Source of the DNA: Enterobacterales bacterium
Lineage (GTDB): Bacteria > Pseudomonadota > Gammaproteobacteria > Enterobacterales > Kangiellaceae
Length of the DNA stretch: 64,000 nt
Assembly (NCBI GenBank): GCA_030949565.1
Contig: JAUZSK010000078.1
Span: 1-64,000, forward strand
Direction of reading: 5' to 3'
In this document: positions 1 through 9,938 of the stretch, in pieces
Position numbering within the stretch: the stretch's first letter is position 1
How the letters are laid out: the number at the start of each line of letters is the position of its first letter
Position numbers and translations under genes: made by a program
The notes under the pieces: model-generated
The model's database searches: none
Told to the model about the DNA's origin: nothing
The model's input: only the letters and a program-made list of their open reading frames with translations

Positions 1-1096
1 TTCGGCGTCAGGTGAACCAGCGCTTCAACCAGGTGCGGTGTTTCAATGGTATCTTTAAAGGGCATTTCCTAAAGTCATGGACCAAACAGTTGAATTGCTC
101 TGCCATGTAATTAAGTTGCAGATCCTCATATCCGCGGTTCCCGGTTTTGTCGATGGGATAGCCTTTCTCCCTTTGAAAGTCCGGCAGGATTGACTCGCTC
201 TAGATTAGAAAGTAAACGATTCCTGTAAACTCGCCATCTTATGAGTCCAATGCGGGTATACCTTCTGCGCCAGCGATAAAATTATAAGGCTTAAAACCCT
301 TCATCTCCATGAACATCTAAACAGAAATCAACGCCGATGGTTTTCATTTTTTAAGGCCTAAATAGACTTCTGGACTTTTTTCCATGCTCGGCTTTAACCA
401 TTCACGATTAAGGTTAGAACCAACCGCATTGGTTCTTAAATGACCTCGAAAACTACCATCGGGATTCATATTAGGCGTAATATAAAAAACTGCTTTGGCT
501 AACAAAGCTTGAGAAACAGCATCACTATCATCCAATAATCGAGATATAAATCCCTCTGCCCACCAAGAGGCTTGTGTTTCACCAGGATGTTGTCTGCCAT
601 GGATCCAAAGCTTTTTCTTTCCATCAGCTTCCTCTCCAACAATTAGCTGATCAAGGTCACGACCATCAAGTGTATGACCTAGCACATCTAGCTGCACTCT
701 CGGATGCTCTAGCGCTGCGGCGATAAAATCATCATGTCTCTGCATTGAATAGGGTGCAAAGTAAGCGTAATAAATACTATCCATTTCTGACTTATGATTG
801 ATGCTAACCACACCATCTTGATAGCTGGTGGGTACACGAAACCAGTCTTGTCGGTCATAAGAAGCCACTGCTTGATAGCCCTTCCAGCCGTCCAGATAAG
901 CTGCATCAGCAGTATTGGTGAACTGATATTGACAATTTTGATTGGCTACACCGCTGGCCCTAAAGTAAAACCATTGAAAAAAATTACTTTGGTTGTCTTT
1001 TTCAATATGTAGCTTAACCTGCATTGGATCGCTTGAATCAAGACAACGAACATTGCCACCGTCAAACTGACTGCTGATGATTATTTTTTGAGCCAC
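1..1096 (-). pseudogene. M14-family zinc carboxypeptidase (cytosolic CCP-like), disrupted and cut by window edge
   Basis: The open N-terminal 250 residues (stop at 344) carry the M14 features: an N-terminal beta domain, then the zinc motif HPGE in GRQHPGETQASWW and the substrate-binding stretch NMNPDGSFRGHLRTNAVGSNLNREW. The start is a GTG at 1096 with AGGAGAG just upstream. Downstream, the family sequence continues in shifting frames: LDVHGDEG (third zinc His), PYNFIAGAEG, then DFQREKGYPIDKTGN, LNYMAEQFNC and EMPFKDTIETPHLVEALVHL, with several frame changes and stops within about 300 bp. The family removes C-terminal residues from peptides or proteins. Whether this is a decayed gene or an error-rich stretch cannot be told from the window; the indel density is the highest seen here. 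Confidence 0.8.
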
Positions 1097-1321
1097 GTAG
1101 TTCTCTCCTAGTTGTGGTGAATAAAAGCACCTTAGAATAGATTTAACCCCTTTGGGATAGCCAAGGATTTAAAGCAAATAAATGGTGTATCAGCGAATTC
1201 TACTTTACAATAGCGGTTTCTGCTATCAAAAAACGATTCTAAGCCACAAGTTGCTACAAGGAGTTTTGTTTAACTCCGATAACCCACTGAATTTGGTATA
1301 CAAAATCACTGAAACAACTCT

Positions 1322-1960
1322 ATGAATAAAGATAAAAGACAACAAATCTTCCAACGATTAAAAAATAACAACCCCAACCCAACCACTGAGCTGGAATACT
1401 CTTCACCTTTTGAACTACTAATCGCGGTTATTTTGTCCGCCCAAGCAACGGATGTAGGAGTCAATAAAGCCACTAAAAAGCTCTACCCAGTAGCCAATAC
1501 ACCACAGGCGATTTTTGATTTGGGTTTAGATAAGTTAAAGAGCTATGTGAAAACCATTGGTCTTTACAACACTAAAGCGGCTAACATTATAAAAACCTGC
1601 CAGATATTAATTGAGCAACATCAATCCCAAGTGCCGCAAAATCGTGAGGACTTAGAAGCCCTTCCCGGTGTGGGTCGTAAAACGGCTAATGTGGTGCTTA
1701 ATACCGCCTTTGGACAGCCGACTATGGCGGTGGATACCCATATTTTTCGTGTCTCCAATCGAACCGGTATTGCAAAGGGAAAAAATGTAGTTGAGGTTGA
1801 AAAACGCCTGTTAAAATTTATTGCTGAGGAATTTATGATGGATGCTCATCATTGGTTGATTCTACATGGGCGCTATACCTGCATCGCGAGAAAGCCCCGC
1901 TGCGGTTCTTGCATTATTGAAGATCTGTGTGAATTTAAACAAAAAACCAGTGATGATTAA
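1322..1960 (+). CDS. nth: endonuclease III (DNA glycosylase/AP lyase)
   Basis: Base-excision repair enzyme that removes oxidised pyrimidines and nicks the abasic site. The 212-residue protein has the usual Nth length. The helix-hairpin-helix LPGVGRKTANVV contains the catalytic lysine, and VDTHIFRVSNR contains the catalytic aspartate. The C-terminal [4Fe-4S] loop is C-x6-C-x2-C-x5-C (CIARKPRCGSCIIEDLC). The start ATG follows a 225-bp gap with no other gene. In many gammaproteobacteria nth ends the rsx/rnf operon; here no rnf genes are seen, so it appears to stand alone. Confidence 0.97.
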   Translation: MNKDKRQQIFQRLKNNNPNPTTELEYSSPFELLIAVILSAQATDVGVNKATKKLYPVANTPQAIFDLGLDKLKSYVKTIGLYNTKAANIIKTCQILIEQHQSQVPQNREDLEALPGVGRKTANVVLNTAFGQPTMAVDTHIFRVSNRTGIAKGKNVVEVEKRLLKFIAEEFMMDAHHWLILHGRYTCIARKPRCGSCIIEDLCEFKQKTSDD

Positions 1961-2069
1961 TGGCTAACTTATGAGACTTTTACTTAACCATTAACACTTG
2001 TTAATACAATGCTTTATCCCTATTATTAACAGCAACAATAACCCGATATCTATTTACCAGTGAATTTCT

Positions 2070-2777
2070 ATGAATAAAAGTTTTATCACCAATCTACTAG
2101 CCGCTGGGCTGACCCTGTTAGGCTTCTATTTATCACAGCCTCTTATTTTTAATATGGGACTGTTCGCGTTTTCTGGTGCCATTACCAATTGGCTAGCGAT
2201 CCATATGCTATTTGAAAAAGTACCCGGTCTGTATGGTTCAGGCGTAATTCCCGCGCGGTTTGAAGAATTTAAAGCGGCCATTCGCAACCTTATGATGCAA
2301 GAGTTTTTTAATCAACAGCATCTGGATCAATTTATTCAAGATACGGCGAGTCAGGAAATCACTGGAACCCTCACACCGATAATTAATCAGATCGATCTTT
2401 CGCCCTCTTTCGACAAATTGGTAGAGGTGATTATGCAATCTTCCTTTGGTTCGATGCTAGGCATGTTTGGTGGTGTTGAGGCGCTAACGCCTTTGAAGGA
2501 GCCCTTTATTGAGAGCATGAAACAATCTTTAACCGAAATGACCGAGTCTGATGATTTTCATCAGATGATAGAACAAGAGCTAGCCAAGACCAATAATTCT
2601 GAAAAACTACAGCAGCAGATTTCAGAAGTGATTGACAGCCGTTTAGAGCAGTTAACCCCACAAATGGTCAAACAGATGGTTCAACAAATGATTAAGCAGC
2701 ATTTAGGTTGGTTAGTGGTTTGGGGCGGTGTGTTTGGCGCTATGATTGGTGCATTGACCCAATTAGTTAATCTTTAA
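2070..2777 (+). CDS. DUF445 family membrane protein
   Basis: A 235-residue protein with a hydrophobic segment at each end (about residues 8-40 and 213-232) and an amphipathic helical middle. The N-terminal stretch TNWLAIHMLFEKVPGLYGSG followed by IPARFEEFK is typical of DUF445 proteins (YheB/YjiN-like). The biochemical function of the family is not known; it is predicted to sit in the inner membrane. An inverted repeat ATTAACA-CT-TGTTAAT lies at 1990-2005, upstream of the start, and could be an operator or chance. The 3' end overlaps the convergent yehS-like gene by 15 bp. Confidence 0.85.
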   Translation: MNKSFITNLLAAGLTLLGFYLSQPLIFNMGLFAFSGAITNWLAIHMLFEKVPGLYGSGVIPARFEEFKAAIRNLMMQEFFNQQHLDQFIQDTASQEITGTLTPIINQIDLSPSFDKLVEVIMQSSFGSMLGMFGGVEALTPLKEPFIESMKQSLTEMTESDDFHQMIEQELAKTNNSEKLQQQISEVIDSRLEQLTPQMVKQMVQQMIKQHLGWLVVWGGVFGAMIGALTQLVNL

Positions 2778-3287
2778 CTGAATGATCGGCTTATCTGACT
2801 GGAGATCTTGCGTGATCCCAGTGAGTAGATTTCGAATTAACTGATTGCCACACTGACGGTAATTTCGGTGGGTCGGCTTTCTAAAAAAGGCACTCATCTC
2901 TCCTTTCGAAATTCGGAAATCAGCTAAAGCCAGCAATTCTATCAATGCGTCGCTGGTAAGTGTAAACGTAATTTTAAGTTTGTTAAGGATCAGATTATTG
3001 CTCAATGTCTGAGATTTTGCTTGTTTAACACGCTGTGCTTGGCTTAATTCCCTATCTTCCTTTCTAATGCCGCGGTATTTACCAATTAATCCATCTAAAA
3101 AGAGTATAAAGAGATAATCAGGAATCGGCACAAACAAAGCATCGTCTTCTTTCTTTAAATAGCCCTTCACCTCATTCAATTGCAACCGATAATTCACTAA
3201 AGCAAAGATTGAAGTTATGTCTTTATCTGAAATTTTTAAGGCGAAAGCCAGTCGCCTGACACAGTAGTTATTGATATGGCTAATCAT
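2763..3287 (-). CDS. DUF1456 family protein (YehS-like)
   Basis: 174 residues built of two copies of the DUF1456 repeat: RRLAFALKISDKDITSIFAL near the N-terminus and NKLKITFTLTSDALIELLAL after residue 100, each followed by a K/S-x4-YL or MSAFFRKPTHRNYRQC element. This is the architecture of E. coli YehS, whose function is unknown. Its start overlaps the stop of the upstream 109-residue ORF by 4 bp, so the two are probably translated together. Convergent with the DUF445 gene. Confidence 0.85.
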   Translation of the reverse strand: MISHINNYCVRRLAFALKISDKDITSIFALVNYRLQLNEVKGYLKKEDDALFVPIPDYLFILFLDGLIGKYRGIRKEDRELSQAQRVKQAKSQTLSNNLILNKLKITFTLTSDALIELLALADFRISKGEMSAFFRKPTHRNYRQCGNQLIRNLLTGITQDLQSDKPIIQLKIN

Positions 3288-3613
3288 GATGGGAACCCCA
3301 CCAATTTTTCCGAGGCTTTACCTATAAGCTGCACCGATTGCGTCCCCTCCCCAAATTCAATCAGCAGATCGCCTGATTTTATCTTTTCAAGTGCCACTTT
3401 AGCCCACTGCTCTGTATCCGGCTGACTTTCTGTATCCGATAGATTGGCGATAACCCATTCTTTGGCTAATGAATAAAGGGCTTCTTGGGACAGATCTTGA
3501 TAGGGAATTAACATGCAATAAAGCCTTAAGATTCGCTGTTTGGGGAGTCTGTGATCTAAGGCAACAGAATAGAAACTATTGGTTGATTTGTCAAATACAA
3601 AAAACCTCCTCAC
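3284..3613 (-). CDS. hypothetical protein with 5' end inside the tRNA-Arg repeat element
   Basis: 109 residues, not recognised. No signal peptide or membrane segment is visible; the centre is helical and acidic. It overlaps the yehS-like gene by 4 bp, which argues for a real two-gene unit. The only in-frame start that gives full length is a GTG at 3613 lying in the loop of the distal, degenerate copy of the repeat terminator. The N-terminal residues MRRFFV are therefore encoded by repeat DNA. Either the repeat replaced the original 5' end, or translation begins further in (for example at the ATG for residue 34). Confidence 0.5.
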   Translation of the reverse strand: MRRFFVFDKSTNSFYSVALDHRLPKQRILRLYCMLIPYQDLSQEALYSLAKEWVIANLSDTESQPDTEQWAKVALEKIKSGDLLIEFGEGTQSVQLIGKASEKLVGFPS

Positions 3614-3971
3614 GGTGGTTTTGATTTTGGCGCGCCCGGAGAGATTGTTCCGTACATCCCTGTACTCACCCCTTCGGGGCTTTCGGCTTTAGCCGACGCG
3701 AAAATTCGTTCCTGACGAATTTTTCAAACTGTGGAGTTCAAATCTTCCGGGACACACCAAAAAAAACCACCTCACGGTGGTTTTGATTTTGGCGCGCCCG
3801 GAGAGATTGTTCCGTACGATCTCTGTACTCACCCCTTCGGGGCTTTCGGCTTTTGCCGACGCGAAAATTCGTTCCTGACGAATTTTTCAAACTGTGGAGT
3901 TCAAATCTTCCGGGACACACCAAAAAAAACCACCTCACGGTGGTTTTGATTTTGGCGCGCCCGGAGAGATT
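3605..3971 (-). repeat. tandem ~162-bp repeats carrying the tRNA-Arg 3' end and a terminator
   Basis: Downstream of the tRNA on the minus strand, a unit of 162-163 bp is repeated. The exact 19-nt tRNA 3' end (plus-strand text TGGCGCGCCCGGAGAGATT) occurs at 3953-3971 in the tRNA and again at 3790-3808 and 3628-3646. Each copy is followed by a CCACC-GTGA-GGTGG hairpin (third copy degenerate). The rest of the unit contains the hairpins AAAATTCGT/ACGAATTTT and GCCCCGAAGGGGT, and a plus-strand 27-nt stretch ending in CCA (3733-3759, 3896-3922) that resembles a tRNA T-arm plus acceptor strand. The two full units differ at only a few positions. Layout and the 19-nt length recall the tyrT repeats of E. 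coli that give rtT RNA (from memory). Confidence 0.9.
3922..3946 (-). terminator. rho-independent terminator of tRNA-Arg (repeated at 3759-3784)
   Basis: On the minus strand the tRNA 3' CCA is followed by AAAATC, then AAAACCACC-GTGA-GGTGGTTTTTTTT, a 5-bp G/C-rich stem extended by A-T pairs with an 8-T tail. The plus strand also reads as a stem with a T tract, so it may work in both directions. A second good copy lies at 3759-3784 and a third, with a stem mismatch, near 3605-3620. Confidence 0.85.
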
Positions 3972-4029
3972 CGAACTCCCGACCAACTGGTTCGAAGCCA
4001 GTTACTCTATCCAGCTGAGCTACGGGCGC
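3953..4029 (-). tRNA. tRNA-Arg (anticodon UCG)
   Basis: 77 nt including encoded CCA. Acceptor stem GCGCCCG pairs with CGGGCGC; D stem GCTC/GAGT; anticodon stem ACTGG/CCAGT with loop CTTCGAA, giving anticodon TCG at 3995-3993 (reads CGA). The T stem GGGAG/CTCTC carries the loop TTCGAAT. Fully canonical. The tandem repeats immediately downstream copy its last 19 nt. Confidence 0.97.
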
Positions 4030-4161
4030 TTGGGTAACAGGCGCTAATCTACCGGATCGCGTGGATTGACTCAAGTGTTTTCTTTTAATTTCTGGGTTAA
4101 TTTATTTTTAAGCCACAAAGCGATATAATAAATGACTATTAACTAACCAAGTAGACTCCTT

Positions 4162-5298
4162 TTGATCTCAAAAGATTCACTTTTAAAGCTGAGCATTAAA
4201 ATAAAATCACTCGCCATTGAGCATGGTTTTCAGCAGGCTAGGATCAGTGATCTAAATACCAGTGACTATTTCAGCAATTACCAAAGTTGGATAGACGATG
4301 GCTATAATGGCGATATGGGTTATTTAGCTCGTAATCTTGACTTAAGGAAAGATCCATCACAATTACATTTGGGTAGTTGCCGCGTCATTAGCTTAAGTTA
4401 TAACTACCTACCAAAAGATGCCAAATTTTCAGAAGTTTTATCCAATCCAGACCTAGCAAATATTTCACGTTACGCTCTCGGTCGAGATTATCACAAACTA
4501 ATGCGCAACAAACTAAAAAAGCTAGCAGAGACAATTAAGACCCATTGCCAGCAACTTGATTATCGTGTTTTGGTGGATAGCGCACCCTTGCTTGAAACCT
4601 GTTTCGCCGAAAAGTCTGGACTGGGTTGGAAAGGTAAGCACACCCTACTCATTAACAAACAAGCTGGCTCTTGGTTTTTCTTAGGTGAAATATTGATTAA
4701 TATTGAACTACCAACCGATGAAGCAACGGATAATTTATGCGGAGAATGTAATTCCTGCATTAACCTTTGTCCTACCGGCGCTATTATTGCACCCTACAAG
4801 CTTGACGCACGCAAATGTATTTCCTACTTAACGATTGAAAATCAAGGACCAATACCGATAGAATATCGAGATTTAATTGGTAATCGAATTTATGGGTGTG
4901 ATGATTGCCAACTCGCTTGTCCTTGGAACAGACAAGCCTATTTAACAGAAGAAAGCGATTTTAAACCACGCCATCAATTGGATAGTAGTCGATTGATTGA
5001 TCTTTTTAACTGGTCAGAAGATGAATTTAACCAGCGTCTAGCGGGTAACCCTATCCGCCGCATTGGATTTCAACTTTGGCAGCGTAATATTGCTGTAGGC
5101 TTAGGAAATTCGAGCTATTCGAAACAAGCTATTGAAGCGCTGGAGCGAAGGAAAACAACCGCTAGCGATCTAGTGATAGAACATATTGATTGGGCGATTA
5201 TAAAGCTTAATAAACAAAAAATTAAAGCCTCCCTAACATCCGCTAAAACCACTAAGCTAATTCGCACTGTTAACAAGATGCTACCTCGTGATGCCTAG
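4162..5298 (+). CDS. queG: epoxyqueuosine reductase
   Basis: Catalyses the last step of queuosine synthesis, reducing epoxyqueuosine to queuosine in tRNA with a cobalamin cofactor. The 378-residue length and end-to-end similarity to E. coli QueG (SRYALGRDYHK, VDSAPLLE, AEKSGLGWKGKH) are clear. Two ferredoxin-type [4Fe-4S] motifs are present: CGECNSCINLCPTGA and GCDDCQLACPWNR. The start is a TTG at 4162; the next in-frame ATG would remove conserved N-terminal sequence, so the TTG is preferred. The 3' end overlaps the convergent lipoprotein gene by 4 bp. Confidence 0.95.
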   Translation: MISKDSLLKLSIKIKSLAIEHGFQQARISDLNTSDYFSNYQSWIDDGYNGDMGYLARNLDLRKDPSQLHLGSCRVISLSYNYLPKDAKFSEVLSNPDLANISRYALGRDYHKLMRNKLKKLAETIKTHCQQLDYRVLVDSAPLLETCFAEKSGLGWKGKHTLLINKQAGSWFFLGEILINIELPTDEATDNLCGECNSCINLCPTGAIIAPYKLDARKCISYLTIENQGPIPIEYRDLIGNRIYGCDDCQLACPWNRQAYLTEESDFKPRHQLDSSRLIDLFNWSEDEFNQRLAGNPIRRIGFQLWQRNIAVGLGNSSYSKQAIEALERRKTTASDLVIEHIDWAIIKLNKQKIKASLTSAKTTKLIRTVNKMLPRDA

Positions 5299-7231
5299 TT
5301 TTGAAGAGCTAGATTAACCAATTGCTGCTTATGCGCCGCTGTATCTTGTTCATTATTTAACACCAGTGCATTAGCCAAATATTCAACGGCACTGGATCTT
5401 AGTCCTTGCTTAAGATTTTTTTCATATTTTTTATAAAATAGCTCTTCTGGGTCAATCAAATATTCTATAAGTGAATCACCTAATTCAACTGAAATTCGTT
5501 TTGCTAACAGGTCTATTATTTTAATATCTGAAGGTAAATCAGATTCTTGATACTTTTGGTAAAATAATCCCTTTTTGAGCTCCGCAATTGATTCACCTTT
5601 AAACTCTTGTTCTTTTAATAATTCTTTAGTCAATATCACTTTATGACTAACAGGATCGATCACTTGGTATGATATTTCTAGCACCGCAATTTTTTTAATA
5701 TATTTAACATTAAGTAATACATCTTGCATGATTTTTCGTTCTTTATAGCGTTGCGGAGCCTCGCCTTTGTTTCGCTTGCTCCATTTTGTATATTCTTCGG
5801 TCTGTATTCTTTCTATATTGGTCAATACATTTATAGTTCGTTGCCCTAAATGATAGCTTGTTTCGATTGCTGCTTGTAAAACATCACCTCGTATAGTAAC
5901 TATAGCACCCTCCAGTTCCGAATATTCTTGGTCTTCTTGTCGAACAACAATAGGTTGGCTAAGAATCTGTACTTGTTGTCCTAGCCTATTAAACAAGATA
6001 CTTTCTAGCTGCTTAGAAACTCGACGTCCAACAGATGCAATAACTGAATTAGTGGACGCGACCTCTTTGAAATCTGAAATATAGAGTTTGGTTGTCGCTC
6101 GTTTCGAAAGCTTTTTTAAGGTTTGGGTCAGTTGTTGATTTAAACTTGGGTATTCAGAATCAAATTGATGCACCAACATTAGCAATCCATATTTTATTCC
6201 TAAACCAACTTTAGTTGAATTAGCTTTTAACATAACCTTATCAAGAAACATTCTCTCCTGAGGAAAACCTAAATCTCCACGATCGAGTATTTTCTGAATG
6301 CTTCTTCCTTTAGTAAAAGCGATAAAGGCGTTATACAAACCATCATGAAGATAGGCGAGTCTTGCACTATTTGCAAAATACTTTGCTAAAAGATTTATAC
6401 TGCTAGTCATGCGGCGTTTGATTAATTCAATGATAGGTTTATCCTTCATCGCTATCAAATATTGATAAGCCTGTTCCGGCTTCCCTTGTTCCATTGACGA
6501 CCGAAATTTTTGCTCAAATAATGCTAGCTTAGATTGAGTGGATAGAGATTCAAACACTAGGTTAGCTGGGTCAATTTGCAATCCTTTTTTGGACAAATCT
6601 AAAGCTCTATCAAAATTTCGATCCGCATAGGCCGTGCGCGCTTGCTTTGCAGTAGACTGTATAAATACCTGTCGAGCTTTATCATAGATTTCGCTCTCTT
6701 TACTTGCTTCACCTGCGAGCATTGCTATTTCCCTAAGCGTTTCAAGCGCATCGCCACTAGTGGGAGCTTGTTCATTCCACTCACTCTTTAAGCTCTGTAT
6801 TTTATTGCTGGTGTTTGCAATTGCGGTTAATAGCTGTTGCTTAAGTCGCTGATAGCTTGTCGGTTTTATTTTCTCTAGCGGTTTAATTTTATCTGACAAT
6901 TTTTTAAGTGAGGCTAAATCAACAATTCCATTGGACTGACTGTTCTCTGTTAAACTTATCTTTAACCAGCCGCTGAATTTGACTAGACAACTTATCTGCA
7001 ATGCTTGCTTGAAGCATTTCAAGCTGTTTTAATTGAGATCCACTAAGCTGGTTTTTTGTTCTCTAGGCCTTGATAAAGTTCAAACAAAGTTCCTTGTGCT
7101 TCCGCTGAAGCAATATCAGATTGGCTTAGTAACATTACCGGTTTGGTGCCGCCACAAGCGAGAAGATTAATGAGTAGAAGAACAATTAATGTGACCAGCA
7201 ATCGATTTAGAGCGAGTGATTTCATGGGCAA
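5295..7231 (-). CDS. TPR-containing lipoprotein partnered with the protein kinase (interrupted reading frame)
   Basis: Opens as a lipoprotein: MPMKSLALNRLLVTLIVLLL then INLLACGG, with Cys at residue 26. The first frame stops at 7043, but dropping one A from the six-A run (7052-7057) restores NQLSGSQLKQLEMLQASIAD, and a second shift near 6945 joins the 575-residue frame. That part has a helical, TPR-like N-half (FDRALDLSKKGLQIDPANL) and a C-terminal domain beginning ATTKLYISDFKEV...VASVGRRVSKQLESILFNRLG that recalls the CsgG/FlgO/LpoB type of envelope lipoprotein domain (inference). It follows the kinase gene on the same strand after 139 bp, so a shared pathway is likely. Function unknown. Confidence 0.7.
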
Positions 7232-7370
7232 TTCTCTTTATTATTGTCATTTGAGTGATAATCATGATGCTATATACCCCTTATTGTGGCATATTTCTCT
7301 AGACTTGTGAACAACCCAACGATATACAGGAGTGGAATAATAGGTCTAGAAAGCTAAACTCAGCAGATTC

Positions 7371-9705
7371 CTATTGAGTGCTTTCCAGTTGATTTAATTT
7401 TTGAGTAAATTCTTGCAATTTCTTGTTATTCGAATCCAATATTTTTAATTTTTCTACCCATTGGCTAGCTTTCAGTTTATTTTTTTGGCGTAAAAATCGA
7501 TCAATATTATCCAATATAATAGACTCTATTTTTGCAATACCGGCCTTGGCTTTAGTATCTAATTCATCAATAGACAAAACCACTTTATATTTATCCAGCG
7601 CACTATTGCCAACAGGAGAAACTAAATAGCCAAGAAGAATTAAATTGTTGGCGGATTCAAGATTGCTATCGATCTGCATTTTAACTAAAGGGTTACTCAA
7701 TTTTTCCTGCCGTTTTTGTTCTGCTATTCTAGTGTCCTCGGCGATTTTTTCTTTTCGTTTCTGTTGTCTCTCTTTAATAGCATATCGCTGTTTGGCCTGA
7801 ATGAGCTTATTCTCTAGTGTTAGAAATTGACCCTTTTTGTTTTGTAAAGACTTTAGCTTTTTGAAATAATTACTGGCTTTGGCTAGTTGCTGATTTTTAA
7901 TGGAGGTGTTAACCAAATCTTTATAGCGCTTTTTAATTTTTTCCATCTGTTGAACAATACGCGGTTCATTAGGTGCGATTTCTTTAGCCTGGTTTAAATA
8001 AAATAGTACATTTTTTTTCTCTGGACTGGTTAAACGGTCTTCTTGAAAAGCCTTTTCAGCTAGCTTTAACATTAAGTTTACCTTGTTGTTTTTCTCATCC
8101 AATAATTGTTGTTCTTTTTGCTGCTGCTGAGCCTGCTTATAGGCATTTTTTTGAATAACCAAAGCTTGACGACTGGTTAAGATATCGCTATTAGCTGGAT
8201 CAAGTTGAAGAGCAATTTTTAACCATTCATCTGCCTCTTTATAATTTCTATTTTGGGTTGATTTTACCGCTTGCTGAATAGATAACTGGTTGATATCGCG
8301 TTTAATTTCTTCCATTTTACTAGTGTTTTTAGAGTCATTTGACAATTGCAATAGCTGTTGTACCGCAGCGTTGAAACTTTCGAGCGTTATCGATTTAACT
8401 GATAGTTGAGCTTTAACTTTTGAAATAATTATTTGGCTTTGTTTACTACTAAACTGTTGTGTAGGTAGCTTATGACCGGCGCTAGACATTGAGTTTTTTT
8501 CAGGATTCAATTGAGAATTATTTTGTCCCTGTTCAGAAATTGTCTTTGGTTTATATTCTACAGGCTCTAACAAACCGTATTTCTGACCTAATTGCAGCAT
8601 AGAATCCGGCATATTTGCAACCAGTTTTGGAAACCAAATATCTCGATTTAAATAGCCTAAAATACTAAAAACAACAATAATAATTAACCAACTAGTGGAA
8701 GTTACTCGGCTTTTCGCTTCTGGGGCAACAAAGGGTTTTTCTACATAAAAATTATCACTCAATCCGAATTCATCTTGTGGATCTTGCAGAAATTCAACTT
8801 CATCATATTCATCAGATAACAAAGGTACATCGGTGACACCTGAAATTCGAGTTTTGACATCTGAAGGTGATTCAAATCTGACCGGATGGCCATCTTTTAA
8901 ATAAGAGCTGATGGCTTGGTTGACCTCCACTCCCGTTTGAAAACGTTTATCCGGGTTTTTGGCTAGTAGAGAATCAACTAACCACTGAAAATGACTGACC
9001 CGAGCGGGTAGCTTGGGAACAGGCTTGGTGACATGTTGGATACAAATTGAAACGGAATCTTTTCCGGTAAATGGTACGCTTCTGGTAAGCATTTCATAAA
9101 AGAATAATACCCAGACTATAGAGATCGGAACGACCATCAAGATCTTTCCCTCGACACTGCTCAGGGCTCATATACTCTGGCGTACCGATCAATTTTCCGG
9201 TTTGAGTCATTTGTGTGGATGAATTAGAGGCTTTTGCAATACCAAAATCCGTTAAAACAGGTTGATCATCATCATTAAAAAGAATGTTTTCAGATTTTAC
9301 ATCTCTATGAATATAGCCTTTTTGATGGGCAAAATGCAGCGCTTTTGCCAATTTAGCAATAATTTGTAGCGCGTCCTTTGCTTTGAGCCCTTGGCTTATT
9401 TTGGATTTTAACTCCTCACCACGCATATATTCCATGGCCAGATAATAGAAATTGTCACTTTTACCGACGTCATAAACCGTAACGATTCGATCATGTGATA
9501 GTTGTGCCACAATTTTAGCTTCACGGATAAACCGCTCGCCAAAAGAAGGGTCCGCGGCCAGCGCTGGAGACATGACTTTTAAAGCAACTTCCCGATCAAA
9601 TCCCTTCTGGATCGCAAGATAAACAGTTGCCTGCCCGCCAATACCGAGGGTTTTGAGAATTTTATAACCTGGTATTTCCAGACTGATGCCAGCTGCTTTT
9701 TCCAC
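7371..9705 (-). CDS. membrane Ser/Thr protein kinase with coiled-coil/TPR extracytoplasmic region (one frameshift)
   Basis: Hanks-type kinase at the N-terminus: glycine loop LGIGGQATVYLA, lysine in VALKVM, catalytic HRDVKSEN, DFG in LTDFGIAKA and PEYMSPE. A missing base in the 4-A run at 9098-9101 (plus strand) breaks the frame at SLGII(L)FYEML; restoring it gives roughly 778 residues. After the kinase comes an acidic linker, a single membrane segment (TSWLIIIVVFSILGYL), then a long Gln/Lys-rich coiled-coil region with TPR-like helices such as ADEWLKIALQLDPANSD. This is the PknB-like layout: cytoplasmic kinase, outside sensor. Substrates are unknown; the adjacent lipoprotein is a candidate partner. 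Confidence 0.88.
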
Positions 9706-9938
9706 GAATTAATTAACCTTAGGGGCTCTTAGTTTATTTTCATTATCAAAAGCTTATCTTTAATGCTACTCTATATAATGCCTAGAGGGATTACTATAGT
9801 TTATACCAATAATGAAAAAATAGGATTATTTGTGCGTTATTTGCGATATAAAACACAACAAAATTGTGGATTTTGTAGCAATATCTCAATTTTAGCCTAA
9901 ACTAAAATAAATCAGCAACTAGTTTTAGAGATTGAGTC

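Noticed and set aside
3605-3971. CRISPR-like array
   Set aside because: The repeated unit is 162 bp and nearly identical throughout, with no short repeat/unique spacer pattern and no cas genes.
3731-4047. Several overlapping ORFs on both strands in the tRNA repeat region
   Set aside because: They translate repeat and tRNA DNA; their products repeat the same residues with each unit and resemble no protein.
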